DNA from: Rhizophagus irregularis | Lineage: Eukaryota > Glomeromycota > Glomeromycetes > Glomerales > Glomeraceae | Assembly: GCF_026210795.1 (NCBI RefSeq) | Contig: NC_089451.1 | Location: 3,580,001 to 3,644,000 of the forward strand | Reading direction: 5' to 3' | DNA length: 64,000 nt | In this document: piece by piece, positions 1 to 11,905 of the stretch | Layout of the letters: each line of letters starts with the position of its first letter | How positions within the stretch are numbered: the stretch's first letter is position 1 | The notes under the pieces: generated by a model | Told to the model about the DNA's origin: nothing | Seen by the model: only the letters and a program-made list of their open reading frames with translations | Database searches by the model: none | Position numbers and translations under genes: made by a program

Positions 1-1158
1 GAAGTTAATGGAGATGATAATTTGGAGGAGAAGTCATTATATTGTTTGCCACTGTACGTTGGAACGAGTCGTGGATAAAATATCATCACTATTAAAAAAA
101 AAAATAATAAATTACTATATAACTTTAACATATTGTAAATATACGATATATGTATTAAATACTTACACCAAACGATCCAAAAAGTAGCCATGAAAAAATT
201 CACTATTCCAGCAAATAAATCGGCAGTAAATTTATTTCTATTTAAATATTGTCGTTCACTCAGACCATCAATGCAAAAAGTAAACATTAAACCAGCACCA
301 AAAGCCACAATTAAAATTAATAAAAAATTCATATGTTTATAATATTTTAAACGATCCACTATATAATTTTTACTATTTTGTTTAATAAGGGTAGAGAATT
401 TATAGTGAGCCATTAAAGCGTAAGCTAAAACGACCAAATTACAAGAAGCTGCTGCTAGTTCTGGAATGACCTAAAAGATAGACGAATTATTATTAGGAAA
501 CGAATTATTATTATTATTGTTATATATAATACTATGCAATAATTACCTCTCCGTAAGTATGTTTTTTAAGTGCTTTTTTTACTTCTTCAATGTCAGAATA
601 ATCCAATTTATCATCAGTATCATCTTCAAAAAAGAAAGGAAGACCATTAAACACAACAAAAGTAATAAAGATAAAAGCATAATTTATACGAAATTGCCAA
701 GTAGTAATAAATTGTGCTTTAACTATTTTATTGGTCAAATAATTCCAAAAATTTTGTAATAAAAATACTGCAGAATTTTCCATAGCATAAAAAAGCATAA
801 GTAAACGATTTGCAATATGTCTTAATCTTTTATTTTCTGGTGACCATTCTTCTGCTGGTTTACCGATAATAGTTTTTGTCAATGGATCAACAATGAAACC
901 TTCCGTATATTTTATTTTCGTACAGATGATATCATAAATTAATAATGATGTTACTGAAAGTAGGAATAATATCGTCATTATGGATTTAACTTCTTTTCTT
1001 TTTATAGTTTTCCATCGTAATGCTTCAAATTTGTCAATATTATATATGTGCATTAATGACCACACTAATACACAAAAATCTGAAACTGCTCGGGCTAAAA
1101 AATAAAAAAATAAAAAACCAAGAATAAGTAAATAGCACGATAATTTTTTTTCCCTCAT
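1..1158 (-). CDS. Multi-span membrane protein of unknown family, 3'-truncated by the window
   Basis: I do not recognise the family. The start is the ATG at 1156-1158. Exon 1 is 547-1158 (204 codons), followed by a GT-AG intron; exon 2 is 167-470; exon 3 runs from 88 to the window edge. Intron phases are 0 and 1, and the spliced frame stays open, which supports the model. The predicted protein has at least five strongly hydrophobic stretches: near residues 6-30, 59-76, about 155-175, and two in exon 2. An acidic, lysine-containing loop lies around residues 178-203, before the first splice site. This suggests an integral membrane protein with cytosolic loops. The C-terminus is missing. An AT-rich stretch with a TA-dinucleotide run at about 1420-1445 lies upstream and may be part of the promoter. 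Membrane topology is inferred from composition only; the function is unknown. Confidence 0.7.
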
Positions 1159-3190
1159 ATTAAAATAAAAAATTTAATCACAATTACCAAGGAATGAAAA
1201 ATCTGAAAAATGAGTCATTTTTGATTTGAAAGCGCAGCTTTGGGGGGTTTTATTTTTAAACGTAAAGGAGAAAATTGAAAAAAATTGATAAAAAATATTA
1301 TGGATGTATTTAGAACAACATTAAAGACATTTAATTGTGTAACGAATATAAGAGCGAAAACTAGTTGTAAAGTGATGTATGATGAAGTTTAAGAGAAAGG
1401 AAACGAATATATACTATATATTTTGTGTATATATATATATATAGGTATAAATGATTTTTTTTTTCTTTTAAAAAAAAAAATTATAATTAAATGAAAGAAA
1501 GAAATTTTTCCCGCGCAAAATAATTTTTTTTTTTTTTGAAATTCGAGACTTTATATTTATGTTATATTTATGTGAGTATAATCGATGATTCCATTGTTAA
1601 TAATTAAATATTCCACATGATTACTTATTTTAGTCAAAATAAAAAGTATTTTTATCAATGAAACCCTTTTACTCCAAAACCGTAGTGGCGTCTCGGCCTA
1701 ATATTGAAATGTACTACTTATGATGATCATACAGTAAAGTATATTCGAAAGTTTAAAAAGTCCGAATAAATCATAATTTCTAATTATTAAAAATTTATCC
1801 AAGTTATCTAATTTATCTTATTTAATCTAATTTATTTATGGTGAATAAGCATAAAAAGAAATATTTTTTTGGGGGTATATTGAATTCCGCTATCATACGA
1901 AAAATTCTTACAAAAGTTAAATAATCAATAATGAAAAATAAACATTTAAGCATCATTTCTTATGAAAAACTGTAATCATGATTAAACAGGTAATCCAATT
2001 TTTTTTCTTTATGAGTTTATGAGGGCAAAGATAGTGAAGATATACAAAAAATTTTCTCATAACCCCATGAACAAAGAGATTATTTAATTCCCCTTTAGTA
2101 ATTTTCAACATAGTATATTATTCGGGTATTACAAAGTAACACATTATATGCATTGTGATATTATTAGGTATGATCTGTACCTTTCTTATCGTGATTTCAT
2201 TTGCTCTAAATATTGGTAACCATTATTATTGGTTCTTTGTCCCTAATTTATCGGTTATTGTGTATATCAATTGGCCCTGGGCGCTTTTAAGTTTCGATAT
2301 TTTGTGTCAATAAGTAAAAATCCAATTTAAGTTAACAAAAAAGAATTTACAAAATTAACCTAAAATAGTCAATAAAATAATTAAAACTTAAAATTCGTTT
2401 ATATTCCTAAGTCGACCATATTAGTACATAATAAAGATTTTTTAAATTGTTTTATTACTTATTGAATATAGTAGTATTCTTTAAATTGTAATTTAAGTAA
2501 TTCATTTAAAGTTTTAAAATTAAAGGAAGTTTTTGCAAGACATTTGCAAATATTTTAATTGTTCAATCTCTCATAAGTGTGTGACGTACATGACTGAGTT
2601 CGTCATGACGCAATCATTCCTAAGTTTGTGTGACGTCTATGACGTATATGATTATGTCAATCACTAAGCCTATAATATATACTTTGTAAGAATATTCCGT
2701 AGTATTTTAGCCGAAAAGTCCGAAACAACAAAGCTGTTTTTACAAAAGAGCGAATTGTTTCAAAACGGAACGGTATATATTTGTGCTTATTTTATTTATT
2801 TATTTCAATCAATACTTTTTGTCTTTTTTTATCTATTATATATATATTTGTGCATATAATAATAATCCTGAAAGTTTGCTAAAGATGTTGTGTATTATTG
2901 TTAGAACTTTATTTATGTCTAGGAACATCCATCTATATTACTAAATAAATAATGTAGACATAAATATATTATTAATAAAAATTCTTTTAAAAGATTAAGG
3001 AATAATTCAAATTCCCTAATTCAAATCATAATATAAAAAAACACATTGTTTATTGATTAGGATAACAACATGCGACAGAATATTATAATCCAATGTGACC
3101 GGATTATATATTATTAAAAAAATATCTGCCTAATAAAACAGTTACTCGGCACACGTGACCTCATAACTGCGGCACTATCGTGCCTTTACA
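1159..3190. other. Intergenic AT-rich DNA with a cluster of TGACGT motifs
   Basis: No open frame of convincing length was found on either strand. The stretch is AT-rich with several homopolymer runs. At 2582-2646 there are three TGACGT cores and one TGACGC core within about 65 bases, the kind of site bZIP (ATF/CREB) factors bind. A TATA-like tract follows at about 2668-2682. This could be a promoter for a transcript I cannot identify, or the end of an old repeat. Confidence 0.4.
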
Positions 3191-3277
3191 TGTATTTGCA
3201 ATAAGCAATATGATTGGTGGAATTTGCTGAGCGCAGCTCAGCAAATTCCACCAATCATATTGCTTATTGCAAATACA
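3191..3277. repeat. Perfect 42-bp inverted repeat (hairpin) with a 3-nt loop
   Basis: Bases 3191-3232 are exactly complementary to 3236-3277, leaving GCA as the loop. The tract ACAGTTACTCGGC occurs just before the hairpin (about 3138) and again overlapping its right end (about 3277), so the palindrome is bracketed by a short direct repeat. A perfect palindrome of this size is uncommon in otherwise decayed intergenic DNA. It could be a young foldback element or a product of template switching. Confidence 0.9.
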
Positions 3278-3373
3278 ACAGTTACTCGGCGAGTAACTAT
3301 TAATTATATATAACTTAATCTAAAAAAATGTGCATTTTAATCAATCACTTACTCTTCGAGTGATAAGTATTAG

Positions 3374-3450
3374 TTATTGGGTATTGTGGTTAAAATATCA
3401 TCCGAACTGCTTAGGTGCTCGGTGATATTTTAACAACTCCTACCCAATAA
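3374..3450. repeat. Interrupted inverted repeat
   Basis: Two nested arm pairs are visible: TTATTGGGTA at 3374-3383 against TACCCAATAA at 3441-3450, and GTTAAAATATCA at 3389-3400 against TGATATTTTAAC at 3423-3434. The loop is about 22 bases. It lies 100 bases from the perfect hairpin and about 215 bases beyond the 3' end of the stress-protein gene, so it could act in transcript termination, or be another foldback relic. Confidence 0.7.
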
Positions 3451-3665
3451 TCCAAGATCATATAAAAAAGCATAGTAAACAATAATGTGTAAAAAATATC
3501 AATATGTTAAAAAACGACATAATCCTAATTTAGCTGCATAATAATAAATAAATATCAAACATGAAATATAATTACAAATTTTATTAATATTATTATTATC
3601 ATCTGTCATACATTTGAGAATTCCTAGCAAAAAATGAAATTACGAAAGATTATAATTATGAAAGA

Positions 3666-4664
3666 TTATTTATCCTTTTGTTGCTCATGTTGTTCCTGTC
3701 GTTCCTTTACGATAATTACGGTACAATGGCAATGATGACTACAATAGTCGCTTACTGAACCTAAAATTGTACTAATTTTTTCAATAAAAAAAAGAGAAGC
3801 CCGTTAAAATTTGCTAATAATATAAAAATTTCGAAGAGTTAAAATAAGTAATTACCGTTTCAAAACACCTAGACCACGTGATCCAATTATTAATGCATCA
3901 CTGTTGAGTTCTGCAACTTTGCGAACGATTTCATCACGCGCATCTCCTCTCATAGCTATAGCTTTGCACGCGAACTGAAATCGAAAAGAATTTGTATGTT
4001 AGTAATGAAGTCCAATAAATATGGACATTATGTACATCAAAAAAAAATACAAACATTTTGAGCCTTTAATTTCGCAGCAAAATCCTGCAGCAAAGTATGA
4101 CTGGCAACTCGATGCTATAGGCAAATAAAAAATGAATTTAATATCCTTAATTTAAATAAAGTTATATTAAAAATGTGAATTGACAATCACCTGCTCCTCT
4201 ATACTTGTTACAACTTCACTAAAATCCATGTAACTTGCTCCGATTGCTAAATTTTATAAATAATAATAATGATTAATTAAAAAATTTTAATTTAAACGCA
4301 TCTTCTTCAATTACGATTTTATTACCATAAGGACCAGGAATTGATGGAATAGGTCGAACATTGACAAGCACAACCTATAAAAAATTTTTTAGATAATATT
4401 TAGCAAAGTTAAGGATTATATATACACACACATATAAATATTTAATTTTTAATTTACCAGGTCGCTTTCTTTTCGTAAAAAGTTTTTGAGTGCCCAATCA
4501 AATGCTTGTTGGCTGTGTGGTGATTGGTCAATAGCCATTACGACTACACGAGTAATTGGAGATTGTGCTTCTGCATCCTGTGTAGTTGTAAGGACAGTAT
4601 CTTCCGTTTTGTCAGTTTGTTGAGTTTGAGCTGTTTGGGCTGTTTGAGCTGTTGTAGTAGACAT
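3666..4664 (-). CDS. Universal stress protein (USP/UspA family), six exons
   Basis: The gene can be spliced completely: 4458-4664, 4326-4374, 4191-4246, 4055-4114, 3856-3974 and 3666-3771. All introns are GT-AG, and the total is 597 bases, encoding 198 residues. The first 35-40 residues are a Thr/Gln/Ala-rich leader. The USP fold begins at the VVVMAIDQS strand (about residue 42), where the conserved Asp contacts the nucleotide. Near the C-terminus the ATP-binding signature G-2X-G-9X-G-S is intact, spanning the exon 5/6 junction; this decided the last acceptor site, because the alternative AG eleven bases downstream shifts the frame. The family forms soluble dimers that bind ATP or sense it under stress. 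The C-terminal tail is His/Gln/Lys rich. The start is the first ATG of exon 1, followed in mRNA sense by the Thr-rich leader. The family assignment is firm; the specific role is unknown. Confidence 0.93.
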
Positions 4665-6821
4665 GATTATTAAAATAATTTTTTTTTTTTTTTTTTTTTG
4701 AGAAAGGAAAACCATCACTTTTATAGTTTAGAAATTCATATGTAATCAGTCTATAATAAGTTAGTAAGTTAGTATAATTAATCAGCCCACATATAATGAT
4801 GTACATGTATAAGAGAAAATCATGTCATGATAAATAAAACAATATATTTTCTGGTCATCCCACTTTGGCTGATTAATTTTAACATAATGATTTAGATGAT
4901 GGTGATCGACAATGATTATGTATCGAACGATATCGTCCTTTTTACTTTCCATATTTGCTAGCAATTTCTCCTAAAAAGACAAAAGAAAAGATTGATTAAA
5001 AAAAATTAGGTGGGAAAATTTTATGTCAGAAAGATGTCGATTGAAATATATGTTACAACTGTAATAGTACATATGGTGTATGGTACTTTATTTTGAAGTA
5101 ATATAGATGAAAACTTCCGTTTAATTTGTATTGTACTTGGGAATATTGTGCTACTCTATATTAAAATTTCATTTGGGAAATTATAAGCAGGTTTAGTTAA
5201 TATCTTGTACCCCTAGTATCCTACTTCCCAGAAGCTTCGAGTTTGTGTGATATCCGGGTAACTGTTTACCGTCCGAAAATAAAAAATCAATTTTAGTGCA
5301 ATTCAAAATTACAAAAATATCAAATGATGTTATAAATTTATGACATCAACAATGTCAATACGTTTAATCAACAAGTCTGAAAAACATGATAAAAAAGGGT
5401 AAAAAGCCCTATAAAAAATGAATTTCGGAAAAATATCTGATAAGTGATCTTTTTAGCGTATTTTTAGCCTAAAGTGTAACGAAGGACTATATATTTCTAC
5501 GCAAAACGTTCATGATGTCCGCCATTCTTGATATATCATTAATAAAACAAATATATATCTTTTAATATAAACATATTAAGAATGATATTTTTGCTTCGCA
5601 TGTGACATTGTACAACATTCGGACTTAATAACGGATTCTATTTGATATATTCACTTTTCGGACATTTTCGGGAAATTCTACGATTTTGACCTAAATTAAT
5701 ATGTTAATATTTTCGGACGTTTGTTTCTCTCTTCATAACTAGATTCTCCAAGAGAGTATGATACCAAAGAATTTCACGTTTACGATATTTCAACGAAGAT
5801 TTGAACGATGTATCGAGATTCATATGATCATGTTCCGTAGTTAATTCTGGCTAAATTTTTTAACTCTGCCCAGCCGCCCTTAAGGTGTTTATGCCAAGTT
5901 ATGACGTGATTTTCAATGATAAGCATAAAAATCAATTTATACTATTACCAGTTACAATATTATTTTATTTTCATCAAAATTCCTTACTGGGAGATTTTCT
6001 TGAGAATTATCCATACCTAACACAACATACAATAACACCGACATAGAATTATTCAAAATTTTGACTTTTGATATGTGTGCTTTTTCAGAAGTTATGCCAT
6101 GCCAATCAGGTAAAAAAAGGACATATAAAGATCAACTTCAAAATAAACAGGAATCATTAAAATTTAAAAATTCGTAAAACGACCAATCAGTTTTTTTGAG
6201 TTCTTGACTATGATTATCTTACCTTTCAATAATATCTATGAAAGCCGCAAAAATAATCATATTATTGTTTATTACAGTTTTATTACCCCTTCTTTTAATC
6301 ATAAAAGGGGGATAAACATTGTCCAAATAACCCCATTTGGCATAAAAAGAATATATGAAGGAATTGTTAATAAAAAACAATACTAAACCAGTTTCTTACT
6401 TAAAACAAAAAATTTGGGGAAAATCTCTCTTTTATAGCAATAGCTCACGAGAGTTAATATTGAGATAAGGTATAATCATGATGTAATGTATGTAATGTGT
6501 ACACAATAAAATACATGATTCATTGATTCATTACTTGAAATAAGGAAGTTTAAGTGGTGAAAATGTAACGAAAGAGGTTACTGATCAAGTGTTGATTATA
6601 ATTGTAAATGATTACTATAATTATTTGCATTGAATTCATTGAATTAAACTTGTATGATATAAAATAGTTGTTTATCAAAATTATCCAACATCTATCACCC
6701 TTTTTTCTCAAAAAAAATAAAAAAATAAAAAAAATAAAAAAATTACCTGAAAAGATTTTTTTTTTTTTTTTTTGTTGGTTCCTGCGTTATCACAAGGAGA
6801 TTATCAAATAAATTGTGCGAC
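4665..6821. other. Intergenic region between divergent genes, no coding evidence
   Basis: This stretch separates the minus-strand stress-protein gene from the plus-strand NPY-motif gene, so it must contain both promoters. A run of T on the plus strand at about 4680-4699 (A in mRNA sense) lies directly upstream of the stress-protein start. A run of A/AAT followed by a long T run occurs at 6708-6773, just before the other gene. Short open frames here are AT-rich and lack recognisable domains. Confidence 0.5.
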
Positions 6822-8615
6822 ATGAACTCTGAGAAAAAGAGGTTCAAGTCATGGAGGGAATATAAAGAAAAAAATCCATATAGAGAAGAAAATCCTTATC
6901 TTTTAAAACGAGAACAAACCCCGTACCACAAAAAAAACCCATATATTAAGAAGAAAGATGTTTTGGCTGATAGAAACGTTGATATCAAGGTACGGTGATT
7001 TTTTTTTTAAAAAAAAAAAAAATTGTTTTATAGTATTCAAAATACATAATTTATTAAAGATCGCTGATCCAATATTAACAAACACCGAGTGTCCTACATA
7101 TACGGAAAGCGATCGTTTCCGTCTAAAAAATATTCCCATTCGTAAAGACAACCCCTATGCAAATTGGAAGTTTTCGGTTGTCAAGGACATAGATCCAAAT
7201 CATGAAGCGAAGTGTCTTAAGACAAATTATAATGGACAAAACATACGAATTGATTCGTTTACTGTTATGCCTAAGCCGGTAAATAATGAGTATTTAATTG
7301 AACTTGATTGGAAGCTTAATGAGGAGTTTATTGATGCTGTAAGAATTGAACAGGGGGCTATCGATGACGCGAATGAAGCTAAAAACACCGATGTTGACAT
7401 TAAACATAAGGATAAGCATGACAAATTTAATAAGGTAATGCGTTTTGAAAAATAGGATGAATGAATTGCTATGGAAGAAATTATTTTTATATTAAATCTG
7501 TCTTGCGTTTAAAATTAGAATGAAACAAATGAAAGTGAAAAATCATGTGTGACGTGTGCTGTTACGGATGACGATCCGGTAGGTTTAATTATCATTCTAT
7601 TTATATTATTTCCAACCTTATTAACTTTTTTTTTTGTTAAAGAAATTGTTGTATAGGTAAATTAAATGGTAATATTGTAAAAAAATTTTTGATTTTCTTT
7701 AATGTTAAATTGGATTTTGTAGCTATGATGAATCTGAGGAACTTAGAGAAGCTATTGAAATTGCGGCAAAAGCAACGGTGATTGAACACGATAACCCAAT
7801 TATTTCCAATCAAAATATAATCACCGACGCAAGTTATGATGATCAGGTTTCAAATACACCTAATTTTAACAAAAAAATTGAAGCACTTAAAGAACAACTT
7901 CATCTTTTGTTTAAGTTAGAGGAATCAAATCTAAATAAAGAAATAGTAGTAACAAATGATTCAAACAACATCCAGATATCAAAATCAAAAGAGAATATAA
8001 AGCAAACGATAGAAAAAAATAAGATGGATAAAAAAACAACGGTTGAAAACAATCGGGATGCAAGGGAGTCCGATAAATTATTGCATTTCGTAAGAAGTCA
8101 GTTCGTAACTATCGATGAAAAAAAGGTTGAACGACAAGGGCCACAAATTACGATCTCACAAAGCCAGACCAAGGAGAAGTATTCTTCTCAATTAAACATA
8201 AAATTCAACGGAAAGATTGATTATGATCATAACATAACAACTAAGGCATCGAAACTCCCAGACAATGCGCCAACGTTTATTTTGGTCGGTGATCGATTTG
8301 TCCGTGAGGATAAGGTTTTAATAGATCTGGATACAAGTGATTTGGCTCCCATAAATAACTCATGTAGTATTATAAAACCGTCACAGGCGGGGCTACCACC
8401 TGAACTTCAGGAAATCGATTATGAAGGATGGTATATGCAGCAAATAGTAGAAGAATTCAAAAATAACCTCAAAACTAATAATGGCCAACCTAAAGTATGA
8501 TAAATTTGTACTTAATTTTGGAATTTATTATTATCCATAATTAAATTTTTTGTTGTTTTTTTTTTAATAGGCTAAACCGATCGGATCTTTATTAGAAGAG
8601 TTTGATTTGATATAA
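6822..8615 (+). CDS. Hypothetical protein with repeated NPY motifs, six exons including a 14-nt microexon
   Basis: I do not recognise the family. The exons I can support are 6822-6989, 7060-7434, 7519-7578, 7643-7656, 7723-8494 and 8571-8615, giving 1434 bases and 477 residues ending at TAA. The 14-base exon 4 is needed because exon 3 ends in phase 0 while exon 5 reads in phase 2; it restores the frame exactly. The N-terminus is strongly basic and carries four NPY/TPY motifs spaced about 7-12 residues apart; a fifth NPY lies near residue 85. The middle is rich in Asp, Glu and Lys. The C-terminal half has a conserved-looking stretch with a PPELQEIDYEGWY motif. There is no signal peptide or membrane span. 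It may be a nuclear or cytosolic regulatory or scaffold protein, but that is only a guess. RNA reads are needed to confirm the microexon. Confidence 0.72.
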
Positions 8616-9846
8616 TTTTTTTGCGGTAATTCTATATTGCTATCCATTATATGCAGTATCAAATAAGGTTGTACTATTTTTGATAGTTTGTAGCGAAGGA
8701 ATGAATTTTTAATGTACAGAAAAAAAAATTGTATTATGTGAGCTTTAACTAGATTGAAATTACTAAATTATTATAATTTGAGTTCATATTGTATATTGTA
8801 CTATAGTACTTCCTAACGTGTAGTTTTAACTATTTTGAATGTCGAGAAATTTGAATGGGTTAGATAGAGCTTAATTTTTAGCGTTATAATGCGTTATAGT
8901 AAAGTATTGTCTTATGGTTTATCATATTCTTGAATTACATCAATTTATTTCTAAAAAAAAATAAAACTTAATACATTGATCAATGAATACTTTATTACAT
9001 GCTGGAGTGGACTCTCCTCCAAATTAAAAAGACACTGACGACGTCTTGGGACTTACATCAGCGTACCTGTGGACCAGGGTTCCTTCTTATAATAAATTTA
9101 TTATAATTATATTATTTATTTTTTTGAGTACCGCCCATTTGCTTCCTTTGCCTATTTAAATATTTTCATTGTAATAAAATCTTCGATTTGCTGATAAAAA
9201 TCACGAATTTTAGTTAAGACAACGTCTTTTGTGTTGAGACAGAGATAAATGAATCATCCCTAATTACTCTTGTAGTTGGAGAAGCCATCCCGCTCAAACA
9301 TTCCATAATTTTGATTAAATCTAACTAACATAAAATCATATGCATTTATATAATTAAAAACGAACCTCTTCTATATATAATCTTTAAAATTATCATTGCA
9401 GTAACCAAGATCAATATTAGTGTGTTTATTACTGGTCATGGATGATTTTATATATAATAAATATTCCATCTTATTTTTCATGTGGGTGATCAATGAATGA
9501 AGTGAAATATTGAAATGCAAGATATTCTGTAAATGAGTAAAGTAAGAAAAAATGAGTAAGATTTGTTTTTTACATAACTGTATTGTTAATAATATTTCAA
9601 CAAATTTAAATATATCTATTATTTGTATTAAAATTTCAACTATATATAATAAATTGTAAAGATGATATATCTTATCTATACCTCAAATGAAAATATTTAT
9701 ATGATCTATAAAATATAATTAGATTTCTAATCAAAGGATCTTTTAATACTTAAATTATTAGAACTATTACATCAGTTATATAATTATATTATTTGAATAA
9801 AAGTAGCAGGAATCCTATTTTTATCAATTACTCAAAAGGATTTTAT
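8616..9846. other. AT-rich intergenic DNA with one small GC-richer island
   Basis: No gene seen. A block at about 8998-9092 is visibly richer in G+C than its surroundings and includes a GACGACGTC tract. It resembles neither an exon nor an element that I can name, and may be a fragment of a dispersed repeat. Confidence 0.4.
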
Positions 9847-10280
9847 AATTTTCCGCTATAGCGGAGTTCCGCTAGTGTCACGTGACGCGAAGATCATTTC
9901 CTTTATAGGAAATTAGTATAACCAATTTGCTCCATTTTTCGTCAGAAGTAAATTTTCCTTTTTAGGAAATTTGTGTAACATTATATGATTGGACTGGAAT
10001 TACGGAACTTGGCCGGAATTAACCATGTGACGAATAAGGTGACAAATATGATTTTTTCATTAAAAAAATTCTAAGTTCAAATAATACTTAGTAATTTTTG
10101 AAAGCTTGAGGGTGTGATACAGGGTGATGGTTTAAACGGTACACAAAATTCCAAAAAAGGAAATTTTACTTCTGACGAAAAACGAAAATTATTTATGCAA
10201 ATGAGTTACACAAATTTCCAAAAAAGAAAATGATATTCATGTCACGTGACACTAGCAGAACTCCACTATAGCGGAAAATT
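9847..10280. mobile_element. Foldback MITE, 434 bp
   Basis: Both ends carry the same sequence inverted: AATTTTCCGCTATAGCGGAG at the left and its near-complement ending GCGGAAAATT at the right. The match continues inward through the tract CTAGTGTCACGTGAC. A second, deeper set of complementary tracts lies inside (TTTCGTCAGAAGTAAATTTTC on the left against its complement at about 10158-10187). There is no coding capacity. The target duplication is unclear because both flanks are AT-rich, so the superfamily is not assigned. Confidence 0.75.
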
Positions 10281-10708
10281 TTAATTTTCTACTTAAAACT
10301 GTATATAATAACAATACTTGAAATTTTAATGTGTAATAAATAATAATATAAATATTATATAATATACTTATGCTTAAAATTTTATATTTCTAACATTTAT
10401 ACAACTATATTAATTAATAAATAATTATTATACTAGTTAAATAAAAATAGTAATTCCTTTATTTTTATTAATTAATTAAAATTACACATAATAATAATGC
10501 TTAAAATTTTAATATGTAATTTTTATGCTTTTAACCTTTATAGTTTATACAGCTGTATTAATGAAAAAAAGTTTAAAAATTTCTAATGATCATTAAAAAT
10601 GTATATTTATTTGTTTAAAAGTTACATATTTGCATAAATTATGAATTTAAAAATACTATACCTTTAACTTAAAATTTTACTAAATATTATTATTCACCTT
10701 AGGTTAGT
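10281..10708. other. AT-rich spacer, nothing recognised
   Basis: Very AT-rich DNA with short T/A tracts between the foldback element and the MULE relic. No open frame or repeat structure that I could support. Confidence 0.4.
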
Positions 10709-11905
10709 AATGCAGAAGTTGTGAAATATATTGTTCAAATTAAGCAGAAGGTTCATACAATAAGAAATAAGCCTATACAAATTATTTAAGATATTATAGT
10801 AGTTAGAATATTTCAAGAATATTATTCCTATATACTATTTTCTAACTCTTTTCGTTCAAAGATTTAATGTGTTAGAAAATCAGAGATACTCTTACAATTT
10901 CTTGAAGAAATTAATATTCCAGATTTTTTTCAGTTTACTTTTAATGAAGATAGATTTTTAGTAAGAAATTTTATAATTAGTAAAGATCAAATTTTATTAT
11001 TTACTATACAAACAAATATTCAGCACTTGTTTTAAGCTCTATTTTAAATGATGGATAGGATAGGACCCTGAACATTACTAAAAAAAACTCAGATTTGAAT
11101 TTATATAAACTTTATAATTAATTTCTGTTTTAATTTTTAAATATATAAAGTTAGTTATATATAGATTTTAGTTTCAAATTTTGCTATCTTAGGATTCAGT
11201 AATTAGATTTTAATAATCTTTAGTTTGTTAAATTCGTCTCAATGAGATGAACATTTTGATATATAATTCATCTTTTTAGGTATAATATTGACTTAGATAT
11301 CACATTTTAAAATTTTAGTTATACAAGATCTGAGTTGGTTTAATAATGTTTAGGGTCCTGATAGGACTTTTAAGACAGTTCCAATAATATTTAGCTAGCT
11401 ATATACAATCTATGCACTTGTTGGACAAGATAATTCTAAAGTTTTTCCTCTTGTTTATTTATTAGTAACTAGTAAATCAGTAAAAATATATAGATGCTTA
11501 TTTGAAGAATTATTTGATTTTGCAATAGAAAATAGCATTAACTTATAATTCTCAATAATTTTAACTGATTTTGAGCAAGCATCAATAATTGCATCCTGTT
11601 TTATATTTTTTAGTATTTACAATAAAAGATATTTCTTTCACTTAGGATAGTTAAGCGTAAAAAATCTAATCATATGGACTTGTTCATTACTAAATACGAA
11701 AATGATAAGCAGTTTAGTTTAATGCTATATCACTTGTTTGAGATGCCTTCAGAAATAAATGAAGTTGTTAAATAATTTGAAGAAATCTATGTGTATGAAA
11801 AGATACGTTAATGCATTTTAGAAATAGTAATACTATTCATTTAGATTTTTTATTTCTGTCACAATTGTAGTCAATATATAATTAGAATCTGCTTACTTAT
11901 AAGAT
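10709..11905 (+). pseudogene. MULE (Mutator-like) transposase relic
   Basis: Conceptual translation in shifting frames gives the order expected of a MULE transposase. There is an N-terminal stretch with AEVVKYIVQIKQK, then LEEINIPDFF, then a core reading ALVGQDNSKVFPLVYLLVTSK followed by LTDFEQASI (about 11410-11590), and a His-Leu-Gly tract at about 11640. This matches the catalytic domain pattern, with the TDFE acidic residue visible. Stops and frameshifts occur throughout, and a 298-bp MITE at 11062-11359 splits the gene. The product would have been a nuclear DDE transposase. It is certainly non-functional. The family call rests on motif recognition, not a search. Confidence 0.7.
11062..11359. 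mobile_element. hAT-like MITE inserted in the MULE relic, 298 bp
   Basis: The ends are inverted repeats: AGGACCCTGAACATTACT at the left against the complement of AATAATGTTTAGGGTCCT at the right, with further matching to an ACTCAG tract. The flanking GATAGGA occurs at 11054-11060 and 11360-11366, a 7-bp direct repeat (8 bp if one mismatch is allowed), which suggests a hAT-type target duplication. Removing the element brings the two halves of the MULE relic together. Confidence 0.8.

Noticed and set aside
4612-4964. Small minus-strand frames upstream of the stress-protein start
   Set aside because: They overlap the leader or promoter in other frames, are AT-driven in composition, and do not splice into the USP frame.
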